Made by a program: the position numbers and the translations under genes. The notes beneath the pieces are model-generated. The model did no database searches, had not been told where the DNA came from, and saw only the letters and a list, made by a program, of their open reading frames with translations. A DNA stretch of 5,144 nt, taken from positions 1 to 5,144 of the forward strand of contig JBEONO010000061.1 in assembly GCA_040544425.1 (NCBI GenBank). Reading direction: 5' to 3'. This DNA comes from Solimicrobium sp040544425 (GTDB lineage: Bacteria; Pseudomonadota; Gammaproteobacteria; Burkholderiales; Burkholderiaceae_D). Positions 1 through 5,116 of this stretch are shown here, piece by piece (positions within the stretch are counted from its first letter, which is position 1; every line of letters starts with the position of its first letter).

Positions 1-305
1 CAACGACCGACTTTACCACCGCGCCGCACGCTCTTGCTCTGTTCATGGAGCGGCGAGCGGCGCCGTGGAAAAGTCTACGTGGTTCGAATTAAGGTTGAAA
101 GTATTTGAGTAAAGCGGGGCAGCGCCGACCAGCTGCAATGAGGAAAATGGATGCAGCTTAAATTCTCTGAAATATTGTCTTGACCAATGGGTCCACTTTA
201 ATAGATTGAAAATCTACACAATAATCATGCAATCAGCCGGAACAAAGCAGGACTTCTGTAAATCTATCGGACCAGTTTCAATCAGTCTCTCAAACAAGTA
301 AATCC
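1..305. other. Left-edge region without an assignable gene
   Basis: No coding region can be supported here. The first 70 bases are GC-rich (46 of 70), and all three forward frames stay open from the window edge, closing at 92 (frame 3), 108 (frame 1) and 112 (frame 2). The 3' end of a gene entering from the left is therefore possible, but none of the three peptides is recognisable and the frame cannot be chosen. A 7-bp unit, GAGCGGC, is tandemly doubled at 48-61. From about 110 the sequence becomes AT-richer and has frequent stops. The only other structure noticed is the inverted repeat at 131-158, listed separately. Confidence 0.5.
131..158. repeat. 7-bp perfect inverted repeat with 14-nt spacer
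   Basis: AGCTGCA at 131-137 is exactly complemented by TGCAGCT at 152-158. The transcript could form a 7-bp stem with a 14-nt loop. The flanking bases do not extend the stem, and no T-run follows on either strand, so it is not a typical intrinsic terminator. It could be a protein-binding site, a weak transcript structure, or chance; the sequence does not decide between them. Confidence 0.35.
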
Positions 306-587
306 ATGCTAATCCCTTTTCACCGATATGCTGTTCGTCAAGGTCTTGATGCTTTCTACAGTGGTCGGCTATCAGACAAAGCCGTCAAGGCGGTTGCTGA
401 GTACTATGTTCCAAAACGGGACCAATCTATTTTTGGCGCCGATCATAATGGGCGTGATCAAATGCTCTGGCTTTGCTATTGGATCGAGTTCAAGGCAACG
501 CCTTTATTAGTCGAGGCATTCTTGCTTAATTTGTTCAATACCAAAAGGGGAAGCTGGAACCAGATTAAATTTAACCTGCTTAACTGA
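306..587 (+). CDS. Hypothetical protein, 93 aa, unrecognised
   Basis: I do not recognise this family. The ORF starts with ATG at 306 and ends with TGA at 585-587. No Shine-Dalgarno sequence precedes the ATG. The same frame is open back to a TAA at 222-224 but offers no alternative ATG or GTG, so the start is weakly supported and a decayed or 5'-truncated gene is possible. The product begins MLIPFHRYAVRQGL and is soluble-looking, with aromatic and charged residues mixed. A central segment with LSDKAVKAVAEYYVPKRDQS looks helical, and an aromatic/hydrophobic stretch (about residues 54-77) contains WLCYWIEF. There is no signal peptide, clear membrane segment or catalytic motif. It lies 41 bp upstream of the next ORF on the same strand. 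It may be a small accessory protein or a fragment of a larger gene. Confidence 0.35.
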   Translation: MLIPFHRYAVRQGLDAFYSGRLSDKAVKAVAEYYVPKRDQSIFGADHNGRDQMLWLCYWIEFKATPLLVEAFLLNLFNTKRGSWNQIKFNLLN

Positions 588-608
588 GGTCAACAGTATT
601 TCTAACAT
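580..608 (+). promoter_or_regulatory. Possible sigma-70-like promoter ahead of the 629 ORF
   Basis: TTAACT at 580-585 (4 of 6 to the -35 consensus) and TAACAT at 603-608 (4 of 6 to the -10 consensus) are 17 bp apart. This would start a transcript near 615 with a very short leader that contains the AGGA at 620-623. The match is modest, and such matches occur often by chance in AT-rich DNA. Its position just ahead of an ORF with a good ribosome binding site is the main support. Confidence 0.2.
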
Positions 609-617
609 CGCCACCAG

Positions 618-625
618 AAAGGAAG
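618..625 (+). promoter_or_regulatory. Ribosome binding site of the 629 ORF
   Basis: The purine run AAAGGAAG contains AGGA at 620-623, five bases ahead of the ATG at 629. This is the best translation signal in the left third of the window. It fixes ATG 629 as the start of the small ORF and argues that translation of the possible composite gene 629-1357 begins here. Confidence 0.55.
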
Positions 626-628
626 ATT

Positions 629-835
629 ATGCCCACCCCAATACAAACAAAAACCAGTATGGAAATTTATAAAACTGTGCAGAAATTTCCAAGAGCGATT
701 ACTGACCTAATTAGCGAATATCATGCTTGCACCCCCCAAATTTGGGAAGTCGCAAGCCGTAAACTTCAGTTTGAATTTGAACCATATACTAATCCGTATC
801 CGATTGCATATGCTACCGCGCGGGGAATGCGTTAG
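629..835 (+). CDS. Small protein, 68 aa; possible N-terminal part of an amber-split gene
   Basis: The ORF has a well-placed Shine-Dalgarno sequence and ends at TAG 833-835. The protein starts MPTPIQTKTSMEIYKTVQ and continues with FPRAITDLISEYHACTP (about residues 20-36), then IWEVASRKLQFEF. The pattern of a leading aromatic or leucine plus proline, a short amphipathic helix ending in a tyrosine, then a tryptophan and a basic stretch is loosely like an F-box motif. That resemblance is by eye only. The C-terminus is aromatic and proline-rich (EPYTNPYPIAYATARG) and looks like an interrupted chain rather than a finished domain. The frame beyond the TAG stays open through GGG CGA TGG straight into the pentapeptide-repeat ORF at 845, so this is either a genuine small protein translated upstream of it or the first 68 residues of one broken 242-residue-scale protein. 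I favour the latter, without certainty. Confidence 0.5.
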   Translation: MPTPIQTKTSMEIYKTVQKFPRAITDLISEYHACTPQIWEVASRKLQFEFEPYTNPYPIAYATARGMR

Positions 836-844
836 GGGCGATGG

Positions 845-1357
845 GTGGTTAAGAACACATCGGTTGCTTCGGCAATCAGGTCGTTTTTCATCGCAGGAGA
901 CTATGATCACCAGGTTCTAAGGGCAATATTTGAGAATAGCGGTCGAGGAGAGTCACTGGAATCCGACGAGTATGGTGAAGCTTTAAATGATGTACTCGAG
1001 TCAGTAAGACGGTCGGGACATAAAATACGCTTCGATTATCGTGACCTGACTGGATTTAATTTCAATCATCTTGACCTAAGCGATATATCCGCAATTGGCA
1101 CCAAATTCCCGAAAAAAATGTTTGGCGTTTCATTGCGGCGGTCAATTCTTACGAAGGCTGATTTTACTAACTCGAATCTAAGTAATTCAAATCTGGAACA
1201 GTCGGTCATGGTCGGCGCAAATCTGAGTTTTAGCAATCTCGCCAATTCTAGTCTGACCTGGGCAGACTTGACCGGTGCCAAATTTATGGACACTCGTCTT
1301 GCGGGATACGCGGGAGTTACGACTGCAACGGGCATTTGTACCGATGACGAAGCTTAG
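845..1357 (+). CDS. Pentapeptide-repeat protein, 170 aa
   Basis: The C-terminal two thirds is a right-handed quadrilateral beta-helix of the pentapeptide-repeat family. Central hydrophobic residues fall every five positions at F107, L112, L117, M122, L127, L132, L137, L142, F147 and L152, with the typical neighbours in ADFTN, ANLSF, ADLTG and AKF. An earlier, looser run (F63, L68, F73, L78, A83, F88, F93) is in a different phase, with a four-residue step to L97, so a bulge or loop joins two helix segments. Residues 1-60 carry no repeats and look helical and charged. The start taken is GTG 845, with AGGGG at 834-838 as a weak ribosome binding site; this purine run overlaps the TAG of the upstream ORF, and the two ORFs share one frame. 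The family includes DNA-mimic gyrase protectors (Qnr, MfpA) and many proteins of unknown role. The short coil here does not resemble Qnr, so no function is assigned. It could be the C-terminal part of a larger broken protein. Confidence 0.72.
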   Translation: MVKNTSVASAIRSFFIAGDYDHQVLRAIFENSGRGESLESDEYGEALNDVLESVRRSGHKIRFDYRDLTGFNFNHLDLSDISAIGTKFPKKMFGVSLRRSILTKADFTNSNLSNSNLEQSVMVGANLSFSNLANSSLTWADLTGAKFMDTRLAGYAGVTTATGICTDDEA

Positions 1358-1745
1358 AGTAATCTCTCAAAAGGATTCACGACCGGGTAGGTTATTAAAA
1401 CAACCATCATAGATCAGGAGACGTTCTATACTTCACCACAAGGCCATTTGACCGATAAGAAGGCACTTCGAAATCATTTGCTTGAATAAGCGTCCGGATA
1501 GCGTGCGTAATCGAGCCCGTCGTTTTTCTTTCGGACGTATTGAAATGATGATGGGTTCCCGTCAAATTCGCGAGGGAAAGGCCGGGATTAGTCAAGTGCG
1601 CTGCTTATCATCCGGCTGTTGTGATGGTCTCTGCAAACGCGAGAACAGTCAGACGCGAATTGCAATAAAACCTGAGTGCAAGACCTGGGTGTTCCCAGCC
1701 TGACACAATGAACCCCAGGTAGGACGTTTCAAAAAGATTGGACGA
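1358..1745. other. Gene-poor region between the pentapeptide gene and gltL
   Basis: About 390 bp separate two convergent genes. Short ORFs exist on both strands (1482-1703 plus with a TTG start; 1407-1595 minus), but neither has a ribosome binding site or a recognisable protein motif, and they overlap in opposite directions. I cannot identify a transposase, RNA gene or strong intrinsic terminator. The only structure of note is the inverted repeat at 1683-1720, close to the end of gltL, listed separately. The region may contain decayed coding sequence. Confidence 0.5.
1683..1720. repeat. Inverted repeat with alternative hairpin, downstream of gltL
   Basis: ACCTGGG at 1683-1689 pairs perfectly with CCCAGGT at 1714-1720 across 24 nt. 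The left arm can instead pair locally: CTGGG at 1685-1689 with CCCAG at 1694-1698 around a 4-nt loop. The two stems exclude each other. On the minus strand this lies 26-63 bases after the gltL stop, where a terminator is expected, but no run of U follows either stem. A Rho-dependent end or an mRNA 3'-stabilising hairpin is conceivable; chance is also possible. Confidence 0.3.
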
Positions 1746-2471
1746 TCAATGAATAATCTTCGCCAAAAAATCCCGTGCCCGCTCTGACCGGGCGGAATGA
1801 AAAAATTCATCTTTTGAACAATCCTCAAGAACCGATCCTTTATCCATAAATACAATACGGTCCGCCACTTTTTTGGCAAACCCCATCTCGTGCGTCACCA
1901 CCATCATAGTCATTCCTTCTTGCGCCAGTTCCACCATCACGTCCAGCACCTCGTTGATCATTTCCGGGTCGAGCGCTGAAGTGGGCTCGTCGAACAGCAT
2001 CGCAATCGGATCCATCGCCAGGGCGCGGGCTATCGCCACCCGTTGTTGCTGCCCGCCTGAGAGTTGGCCAGGGTATTTATCTTGCTGGTTCAAAAGACCA
2101 ACCCGGTCCAAATATAGCAAGCCTTTTTGATTCGCTTCTTCCACACTGCGCCCCAAGACCTTGGTTTGTCCGATGATGAGATTCTGACGAATCGACATGT
2201 GTGGAAACAGCTCGAAATTCTGAAACACCATGCCAATGTGGGCGCGCAATGTGGATAGATTGGTTTTCGGATCAGTGACGTTAACGCCGTTGACGATAAT
2301 CTGCCCCTGCTGGATCGGCTCCAAGCCATTCACTGTTTTGATCAAGGTTGATTTGCCCGAGCCGGATGGACCGCAAACGACTACTACTTCGCCGCGTTCG
2401 ACCTGGGTAGTGCAATCGGATAAGACCTTGAATTGGCCATACCATTTATTGACATTGTTGAGTTGTATCAT
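1746..2471 (-). CDS. gltL: Glutamate/aspartate ABC importer, ATP-binding protein GltL
   Basis: This is the cytoplasmic ATPase that drives import through the GltJ-GltK channel. At 241 residues it is the same length as E. coli GltL. The nucleotide-binding set is complete: aromatic A-loop Y11, Walker A GPSGSGKST (34-42), Q-loop Q84 in MVFQNFELFPH, signature LSGGQQQR (137-144), Walker B AMLFDEP with D161 and catalytic E162, D-loop SALD (165-168) and switch H194 in VVTHE. The family-typical opening MIQLNNVNKWYG supports the ATG at 2471. It is last in the operon, 55 nt after gltK, unlike the tight spacing of the other genes, and no Shine-Dalgarno sequence is visible before its start; three tandem AT-rich repeats occupy most of the gap. 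Polar amino-acid ATPases (GlnQ, HisP, ArtP) are close relatives, but the linked GltI and GltJK make the glutamate/aspartate assignment secure. Confidence 0.95.
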   Translation of the reverse strand: MIQLNNVNKWYGQFKVLSDCTTQVERGEVVVVCGPSGSGKSTLIKTVNGLEPIQQGQIIVNGVNVTDPKTNLSTLRAHIGMVFQNFELFPHMSIRQNLIIGQTKVLGRSVEEANQKGLLYLDRVGLLNQQDKYPGQLSGGQQQRVAIARALAMDPIAMLFDEPTSALDPEMINEVLDVMVELAQEGMTMMVVTHEMGFAKKVADRIVFMDKGSVLEDCSKDEFFHSARSERARDFLAKIIH

Positions 2472-2483
2472 AGCGAATCAAAC

Positions 2484-2525
2484 GTTATAAAAATGGGTAT
2501 ATAAAAATGAGTTTATAAAAATGAG
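2484..2525. repeat. Three tandem 14-bp AT-rich repeats in the gltK-gltL gap
   Basis: Three consecutive 14-bp units lie at 2484-2497, 2498-2511 and 2512-2525. All share the core TATAAAAATG and a final G; they differ only in the first two bases and in the next-to-last base of the first unit. Read on the operon (minus) strand each unit gives CATTTTTATA, so the mRNA has three U-rich stretches between the gltK stop and the gltL start. The tract starts one base after the gltK stop codon and ends 12 bases before the gltL ATG. It looks like a small slippage- or duplication-derived array. Confidence 0.85.
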
Positions 2526-2526
2526 G

Positions 2527-3219
2527 TTACCGGACGATGGCAACTTTTTTCTGAACCACGTTAACGAGTCGCGATAATCCAAAACACAAAACAAAATAGA
2601 TGAGGGCGACGAATAAATACATTTCCACCATGCGGCCATCCCGTTCGGCAACTTTCGCGGCTGCACCGACAAAATCAGTGATCGATAAAACGTACACCAA
2701 CGAAACGTCCTGAAACAGCACGATGGTCTGGGTCAGCAGCACCGGCAACATATTGCGAAACGCCTGGGGTAATACGATGTGAGCCATGGTTTGCGTGTAA
2801 GTCATGCCCATGGTATAGCTGGCGGCGACCTGACCCTTAGGAATGGATTGAATGCCGGTTCGCATAATTTCGCAATAGTAGGCTGCCTGAAACAGGGTGA
2901 ATGTGATGACACTGGAAGATAAGGCCCCGACTTCAAGTGGCGTTTCGGAACCGGTAACCCATGCGCCGATGTACGGCACCAGAAAATAGAACCAGAAAAT
3001 AACCAGAAGCAGCGGAACGGAACGCATCAGGTTGACATAGCCACTGGCCGCGACATTGATCAGTCTGTTACCGGACAGCCGCATCATGGCCAGCAAAGTA
3101 CCCAGCACAATGCCGCCGATCATAGCGATCACGGTCAGTTCGGCAGTAAAGGACAGGCCGGTGAATAGCAGAAATTCCCAGCTGCGAGCAATGACATCGA
3201 AATCAAAATCAGCGAGCAT
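2527..3219 (-). CDS. gltK: Glutamate/aspartate ABC importer, permease GltK
   Basis: This is one of the two inner-membrane permeases forming the translocation channel with GltJ. The start chosen is ATG 3219, giving 230 residues starting MLADFDFDVIARSWEFL; E. coli GltK is 224. The frame is open to an ATG at 3315, but that longer version would overlap gltJ by 95 bp and add a non-family N-terminus. About five membrane segments are visible (roughly 15-45, 53-88, 98-120, 160-186, 198-222). Landmarks are RSVPLLLVIFWFYF (66-79), typical of polar amino-acid permeases; the cytoplasmic coupling loop around GIQSIPKGQVAASYTMGMT to VLPQAFRNMLP (122-159), which contacts the ATPase; and the GltK-like FQDVSLVYVLSITDF (169-183) followed by AERDGRMVEM. 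Only one base separates its ATG from the gltJ stop, and its own ribosome binding site is weak (GGGAAG), so translational coupling to gltJ is likely. Confidence 0.93.
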   Translation of the reverse strand: MLADFDFDVIARSWEFLLFTGLSFTAELTVIAMIGGIVLGTLLAMMRLSGNRLINVAASGYVNLMRSVPLLLVIFWFYFLVPYIGAWVTGSETPLEVGALSSSVITFTLFQAAYYCEIMRTGIQSIPKGQVAASYTMGMTYTQTMAHIVLPQAFRNMLPVLLTQTIVLFQDVSLVYVLSITDFVGAAAKVAERDGRMVEMYLFVALIYFVLCFGLSRLVNVVQKKVAIVR

Positions 3220-3220
3220 C

Positions 3221-3967
3221 TTACTGACTTCCCGTCTTTGATGCGGCAATGAATCCAGGTACGGAAAGATTCTTTTCCAGCATATTGGCCATGGCGATCG
3301 CAATGACCGACACAAAAATATAAATTAACGTTGCGGCAGTAAATGCTTCAAATGTCTGGAAGCTGAACTCGGAAAGGGATCGCGTGCGCGCGGTCAGTTC
3401 TAATAGTCCTATCGTTAGCGCGACGGAACTGTTTTTGATAATCCCTGCCGCTTCATTCGTTAGTGCCGGTGCGATGATGCGAAATGCCATTGGCAACAAG
3501 ATGAAGCGATAGGTTTGTATCACGGTTAATCCCAATGCTTTGCCCGCCAGTGCCTGGCCGCGCGGCAGGGTATGGATGCCAGCGGAAACCTGGATCGCAA
3601 TTCTGGCGGACGTGAAAAATCCCAGGCAGATTATGCCGGTAATCAATGGCGCGTTCGGTAAGGCCTTGATCCAGTCACCCATTTGCGTGGGTAACAGTTC
3701 TGGCATCACGAAATACCACAAAAACATTTGTACCAGGAGCGGAATGTTGCGAAACACTTCAATGTACAGATCGCCCAACCGTGCCAGCGTTTTGTTGGGC
3801 ATGGTACGGATCGTACCGATTATTGCGCCCAACAGTAATGCAATTACCCAGCCGACGCCTGCCGTGATCAGGGTGTAGTACAAGCCGGACAGCAGCGTGT
3901 CGAAATAGGTTCCGCCACCATCCGGGGCCTGGTCCCAAAATATATTCCAATTCCAGTGGTATTCCAT
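3221..3967 (-). CDS. gltJ: Glutamate/aspartate ABC importer, permease GltJ
   Basis: This is the second inner-membrane permease of the importer, 248 residues against 246 in E. coli. The N-terminus MEYHWNWNIFWDQAPDGGG is characteristic of GltJ and faces the periplasm. Membrane segments are seen near 25-52, 69-90, 105-128, 174-192 and 206-230. The HisM/GltJ-type motif EVFRNIPLLVQMFLWYF spans 70-86, and the ATPase-coupling EAA-type loop runs from about SAGIHTLPRGQALAGKALG to FILLPMAFRIIAP (128-167). A strong ribosome binding site, GAGGAG at 3975-3980, lies seven bases before the ATG. The gene starts 27 nt after the gltI stop and ends one base before gltK. GltJ and GltK resemble each other in the coupling loop, as expected for paralogous halves of a heterodimer. 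No damage is seen. Confidence 0.94.
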   Translation of the reverse strand: MEYHWNWNIFWDQAPDGGGTYFDTLLSGLYYTLITAGVGWVIALLLGAIIGTIRTMPNKTLARLGDLYIEVFRNIPLLVQMFLWYFVMPELLPTQMGDWIKALPNAPLITGIICLGFFTSARIAIQVSAGIHTLPRGQALAGKALGLTVIQTYRFILLPMAFRIIAPALTNEAAGIIKNSSVALTIGLLELTARTRSLSEFSFQTFEAFTAATLIYIFVSVIAIAMANMLEKNLSVPGFIAASKTGSQ

Positions 3968-3974
3968 GTGTTGT

Positions 3975-3980
3975 CTCCTC
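3975..3980 (-). promoter_or_regulatory. Strong ribosome binding site of gltJ
   Basis: GAGGAG on the minus strand stands seven bases ahead of the gltJ ATG at 3967, inside the 27-nt gltI-gltJ gap. It is the strongest Shine-Dalgarno sequence of the operon and settles the gltJ start. Confidence 0.8.
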
Positions 3981-3994
3981 GTACCCGGCTGGAA

Positions 3995-4966
3995 TTAGTT
4001 GGTGTGGGCAGGATTGCGTGGATTTAAATTGTCGGCAACGGCATTGGTTGACAAATATTTTGCCGGGTCGCCAGAATCGCTTGGATTGACGATAACTGCT
4101 TTGAGAGTATCCGGCATTGGCCAATTTAAATTGATTCCTTTTGGTGGAATTGGGCTGGTAAACCATTTGGCATACATGCCGTTGATTTCACCGCTTTTGA
4201 AAAGAGCGATTACAGCGTTGTCGACTGACTTTTTAAATTCCGGATCGCCTTTGCGCAACATGATGGCGTAGGGCTCTACCGTCAATGGCTGTTTTGAAAT
4301 CGTGTAGTTCCCGGGTGCTTTGGAATTTGCTGCCAATCCCGCCAGTAAAATATCATCCATACCAAACGCAACCGCTCTGCCGGTTTCAACCATCAGGAAG
4401 CCTTCACTGTGATCTTTGGCAGGCATGATCTTTAAGCCGAGATTTTTTTCGGCATTGACCACAGTCAGCTGTTTAATCATGTTGGTGCCCGACGTAGATG
4501 CTACAGATTTACCTTTCAAATCATTGAGGCCGGAAATATTCGAAGATTTTTTGGACAGGAATTGAGTTCCGCTGACAAAGGTAGTTGGTGCAAACGCGAC
4601 CTGTTTTTGCCGGTCCAGATTATTTGAGGTTGAACCGCATTCCAGATCGATGGTGCCATTGGTCATCAGCGGGATACGGGTTGCCGAAGTGACCGGGTGC
4701 ATAATCACTTTTAAATTGGGAACGGCCAGTTGCTGTTTTAATGCATCGACGACTTTTAAACAGATATCTACCGAATACCCCTGATAGGATTGTTTGTCAT
4801 CCAAAAATGAAAATGGCACGGATGAATCGCGCACGCCCAGTACGATTTTTCCGCTGGTTTTGATTTTTTTCAGTGTTCCGGTGAGTTCTGGTTCGTTGCT
4901 GGCATAGGCGCATTGGCAGAGCACACACAGTCCCAGCGTTGCCATCAGTACTTTCATTGCACGCAT
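3995..4966 (-). CDS. gltI: Glutamate/aspartate-binding periplasmic protein GltI
   Basis: This is the periplasmic receptor of the importer, a family 3 solute-binding protein. The start chosen is ATG 4966 (323 residues), because AGGA sits six bases upstream. The signal peptide MRAMKVLMATLGLCVLCQC is followed by AYA, giving a likely signal peptidase I cut after residue 22; no proper lipobox precedes C14, C17 or C19. The family sequence is strong throughout: VLGVRDSSVPFSF (42-54), TSATRIPL (93-100), DLECGSTSNN (107-116), SGTNMIK (159-165), AKDHSEGF (183-190), GRAVAFGMDD (196-205) and KWFTSPIPPKGINLN (267-281). R46, S94, R97, S112 and H186 align with residues that, as I recall from the Shigella aspartate/glutamate-binding protein structure, contact the ligand, so binding of L-Glu/L-Asp is expected. 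It is longer than E. coli GltI (302 residues), with an extra polar C-terminal tail after about residue 300. It is first in the operon and probably the most highly expressed. Confidence 0.95.
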   Translation of the reverse strand: MRAMKVLMATLGLCVLCQCAYASNEPELTGTLKKIKTSGKIVLGVRDSSVPFSFLDDKQSYQGYSVDICLKVVDALKQQLAVPNLKVIMHPVTSATRIPLMTNGTIDLECGSTSNNLDRQKQVAFAPTTFVSGTQFLSKKSSNISGLNDLKGKSVASTSGTNMIKQLTVVNAEKNLGLKIMPAKDHSEGFLMVETGRAVAFGMDDILLAGLAANSKAPGNYTISKQPLTVEPYAIMLRKGDPEFKKSVDNAVIALFKSGEINGMYAKWFTSPIPPKGINLNWPMPDTLKAVIVNPSDSGDPAKYLSTNAVADNLNPRNPAHTN

Positions 4967-4972
4967 CTTGTT

Positions 4973-4976
4973 TCCT
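4973..4976 (-). promoter_or_regulatory. Ribosome binding site that decides the gltI start
   Basis: AGGA within AAAGGAAACAAG on the minus strand is six bases from the ATG at 4966. The alternative in-frame ATGs fit less well: the one at 4999 has no such site and would overlap the proposed -10 element, and the one at 4957 is too far away. The site therefore supports a 323-residue precursor. Confidence 0.7.
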
Positions 4977-4997
4977 TTGTCTTTGAACGTGACGCGC

Positions 4998-5026
4998 AAT
5001 GTAGCAAACTAAGATGCAAATAAAAA
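4998..5026 (-). promoter_or_regulatory. Candidate gltIJKL promoter with extended -10
   Basis: On the minus strand TACATT (5003 down to 4998, 4 of 6 to consensus) is preceded by TGC, making an extended -10 element (TGnTACATT). A poor -35 match, TTTTTA, lies 17 bp further upstream at 5026-5021. Transcription would start near 4991, giving a leader of about 25 nt before ATG 4966. The surrounding AT-rich tract is compatible with a promoter. No clear operator for an amino-acid or nitrogen regulator could be recognised. Confidence 0.4.
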
Positions 5027-5102
5027 CATCGATTTCCCCTATTGATTAAATCGCGAGTTCAAACATGAAGTGCAACTGAAGATAAATGGTCATGGGTGGG
5101 AA

Positions 5103-5116
5103 GATGCAGTAGCATC
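5103..5116. repeat. Short hairpin upstream of gltI
   Basis: GATGC at 5103-5107 pairs with GCATC at 5112-5116 around AGTA, and TGGG at 5097-5100 can pair with CCCA at 5123-5126 outside an asymmetric internal loop. No T-run follows on either strand, so it is not a standard terminator. It may be part of the end of the neighbouring transcription unit beyond 5144, or chance. Confidence 0.25.

Noticed and set aside
707..910. Minus-strand ORF across the junction of the 68-aa and pentapeptide ORFs
   Set aside because: Antisense shadow with a basic, low-complexity product and no ribosome binding site.
1066..1335. 89-codon minus-strand ORF opposite the pentapeptide gene
   Set aside because: Its periodic Leu/Arg/Phe composition is the antisense image of the five-residue repeat; there are no translation signals of its own.
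1353..1366. AGAG-TAAT-CTCT hairpin after the pentapeptide gene
   Set aside because: A four-base stem with no T-run; expected often by chance.
1482..1703. 73-codon plus-strand ORF with TTG start
   Set aside because: No ribosome binding site, Arg- and Cys-rich unrecognisable product, overlapped by an equally weak ORF on the other strand; kept only as part of the gene-poor region.
1730..1750. Minus-strand ATTG/CAAT hairpin followed by CTTTTT at the gltL stop
   Set aside because: The stem is only four mostly AT pairs and overlaps the stop codon; too unstable for an intrinsic terminator.
2484..2525. Tandem repeats as a CRISPR array or replication iterons
   Set aside because: The units are directly adjacent with no spacers, only 14 bp and three copies, inside an operon with no rep or cas gene; a slippage-type array is simpler.
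2527..3315. Longer gltK start at ATG 3315 (262 aa)
   Set aside because: It would overlap gltJ by 95 bp with a non-homologous N-terminus; ATG 3219 follows the gltJ stop by one base and gives the family length.
3759..4166. 135-codon minus-strand ORF overlapping gltI and gltJ
   Set aside because: Out-of-frame shadow of two clearly real genes, with composition unlike a natural protein.
4900..4966. GltI as a lipoprotein because of Cys 14, 17 and 19
   Set aside because: The residues before each Cys do not form a lipobox (no small residue at -1), whereas AYA at 20-22 is a good signal peptidase I site.
3995..4999. Longer gltI start at ATG 4999 (334 aa)
   Set aside because: It has no ribosome binding site, overlaps the proposed -10 element, and would put 11 polar residues before the signal peptide; ATG 4966 has AGGA at the right distance.
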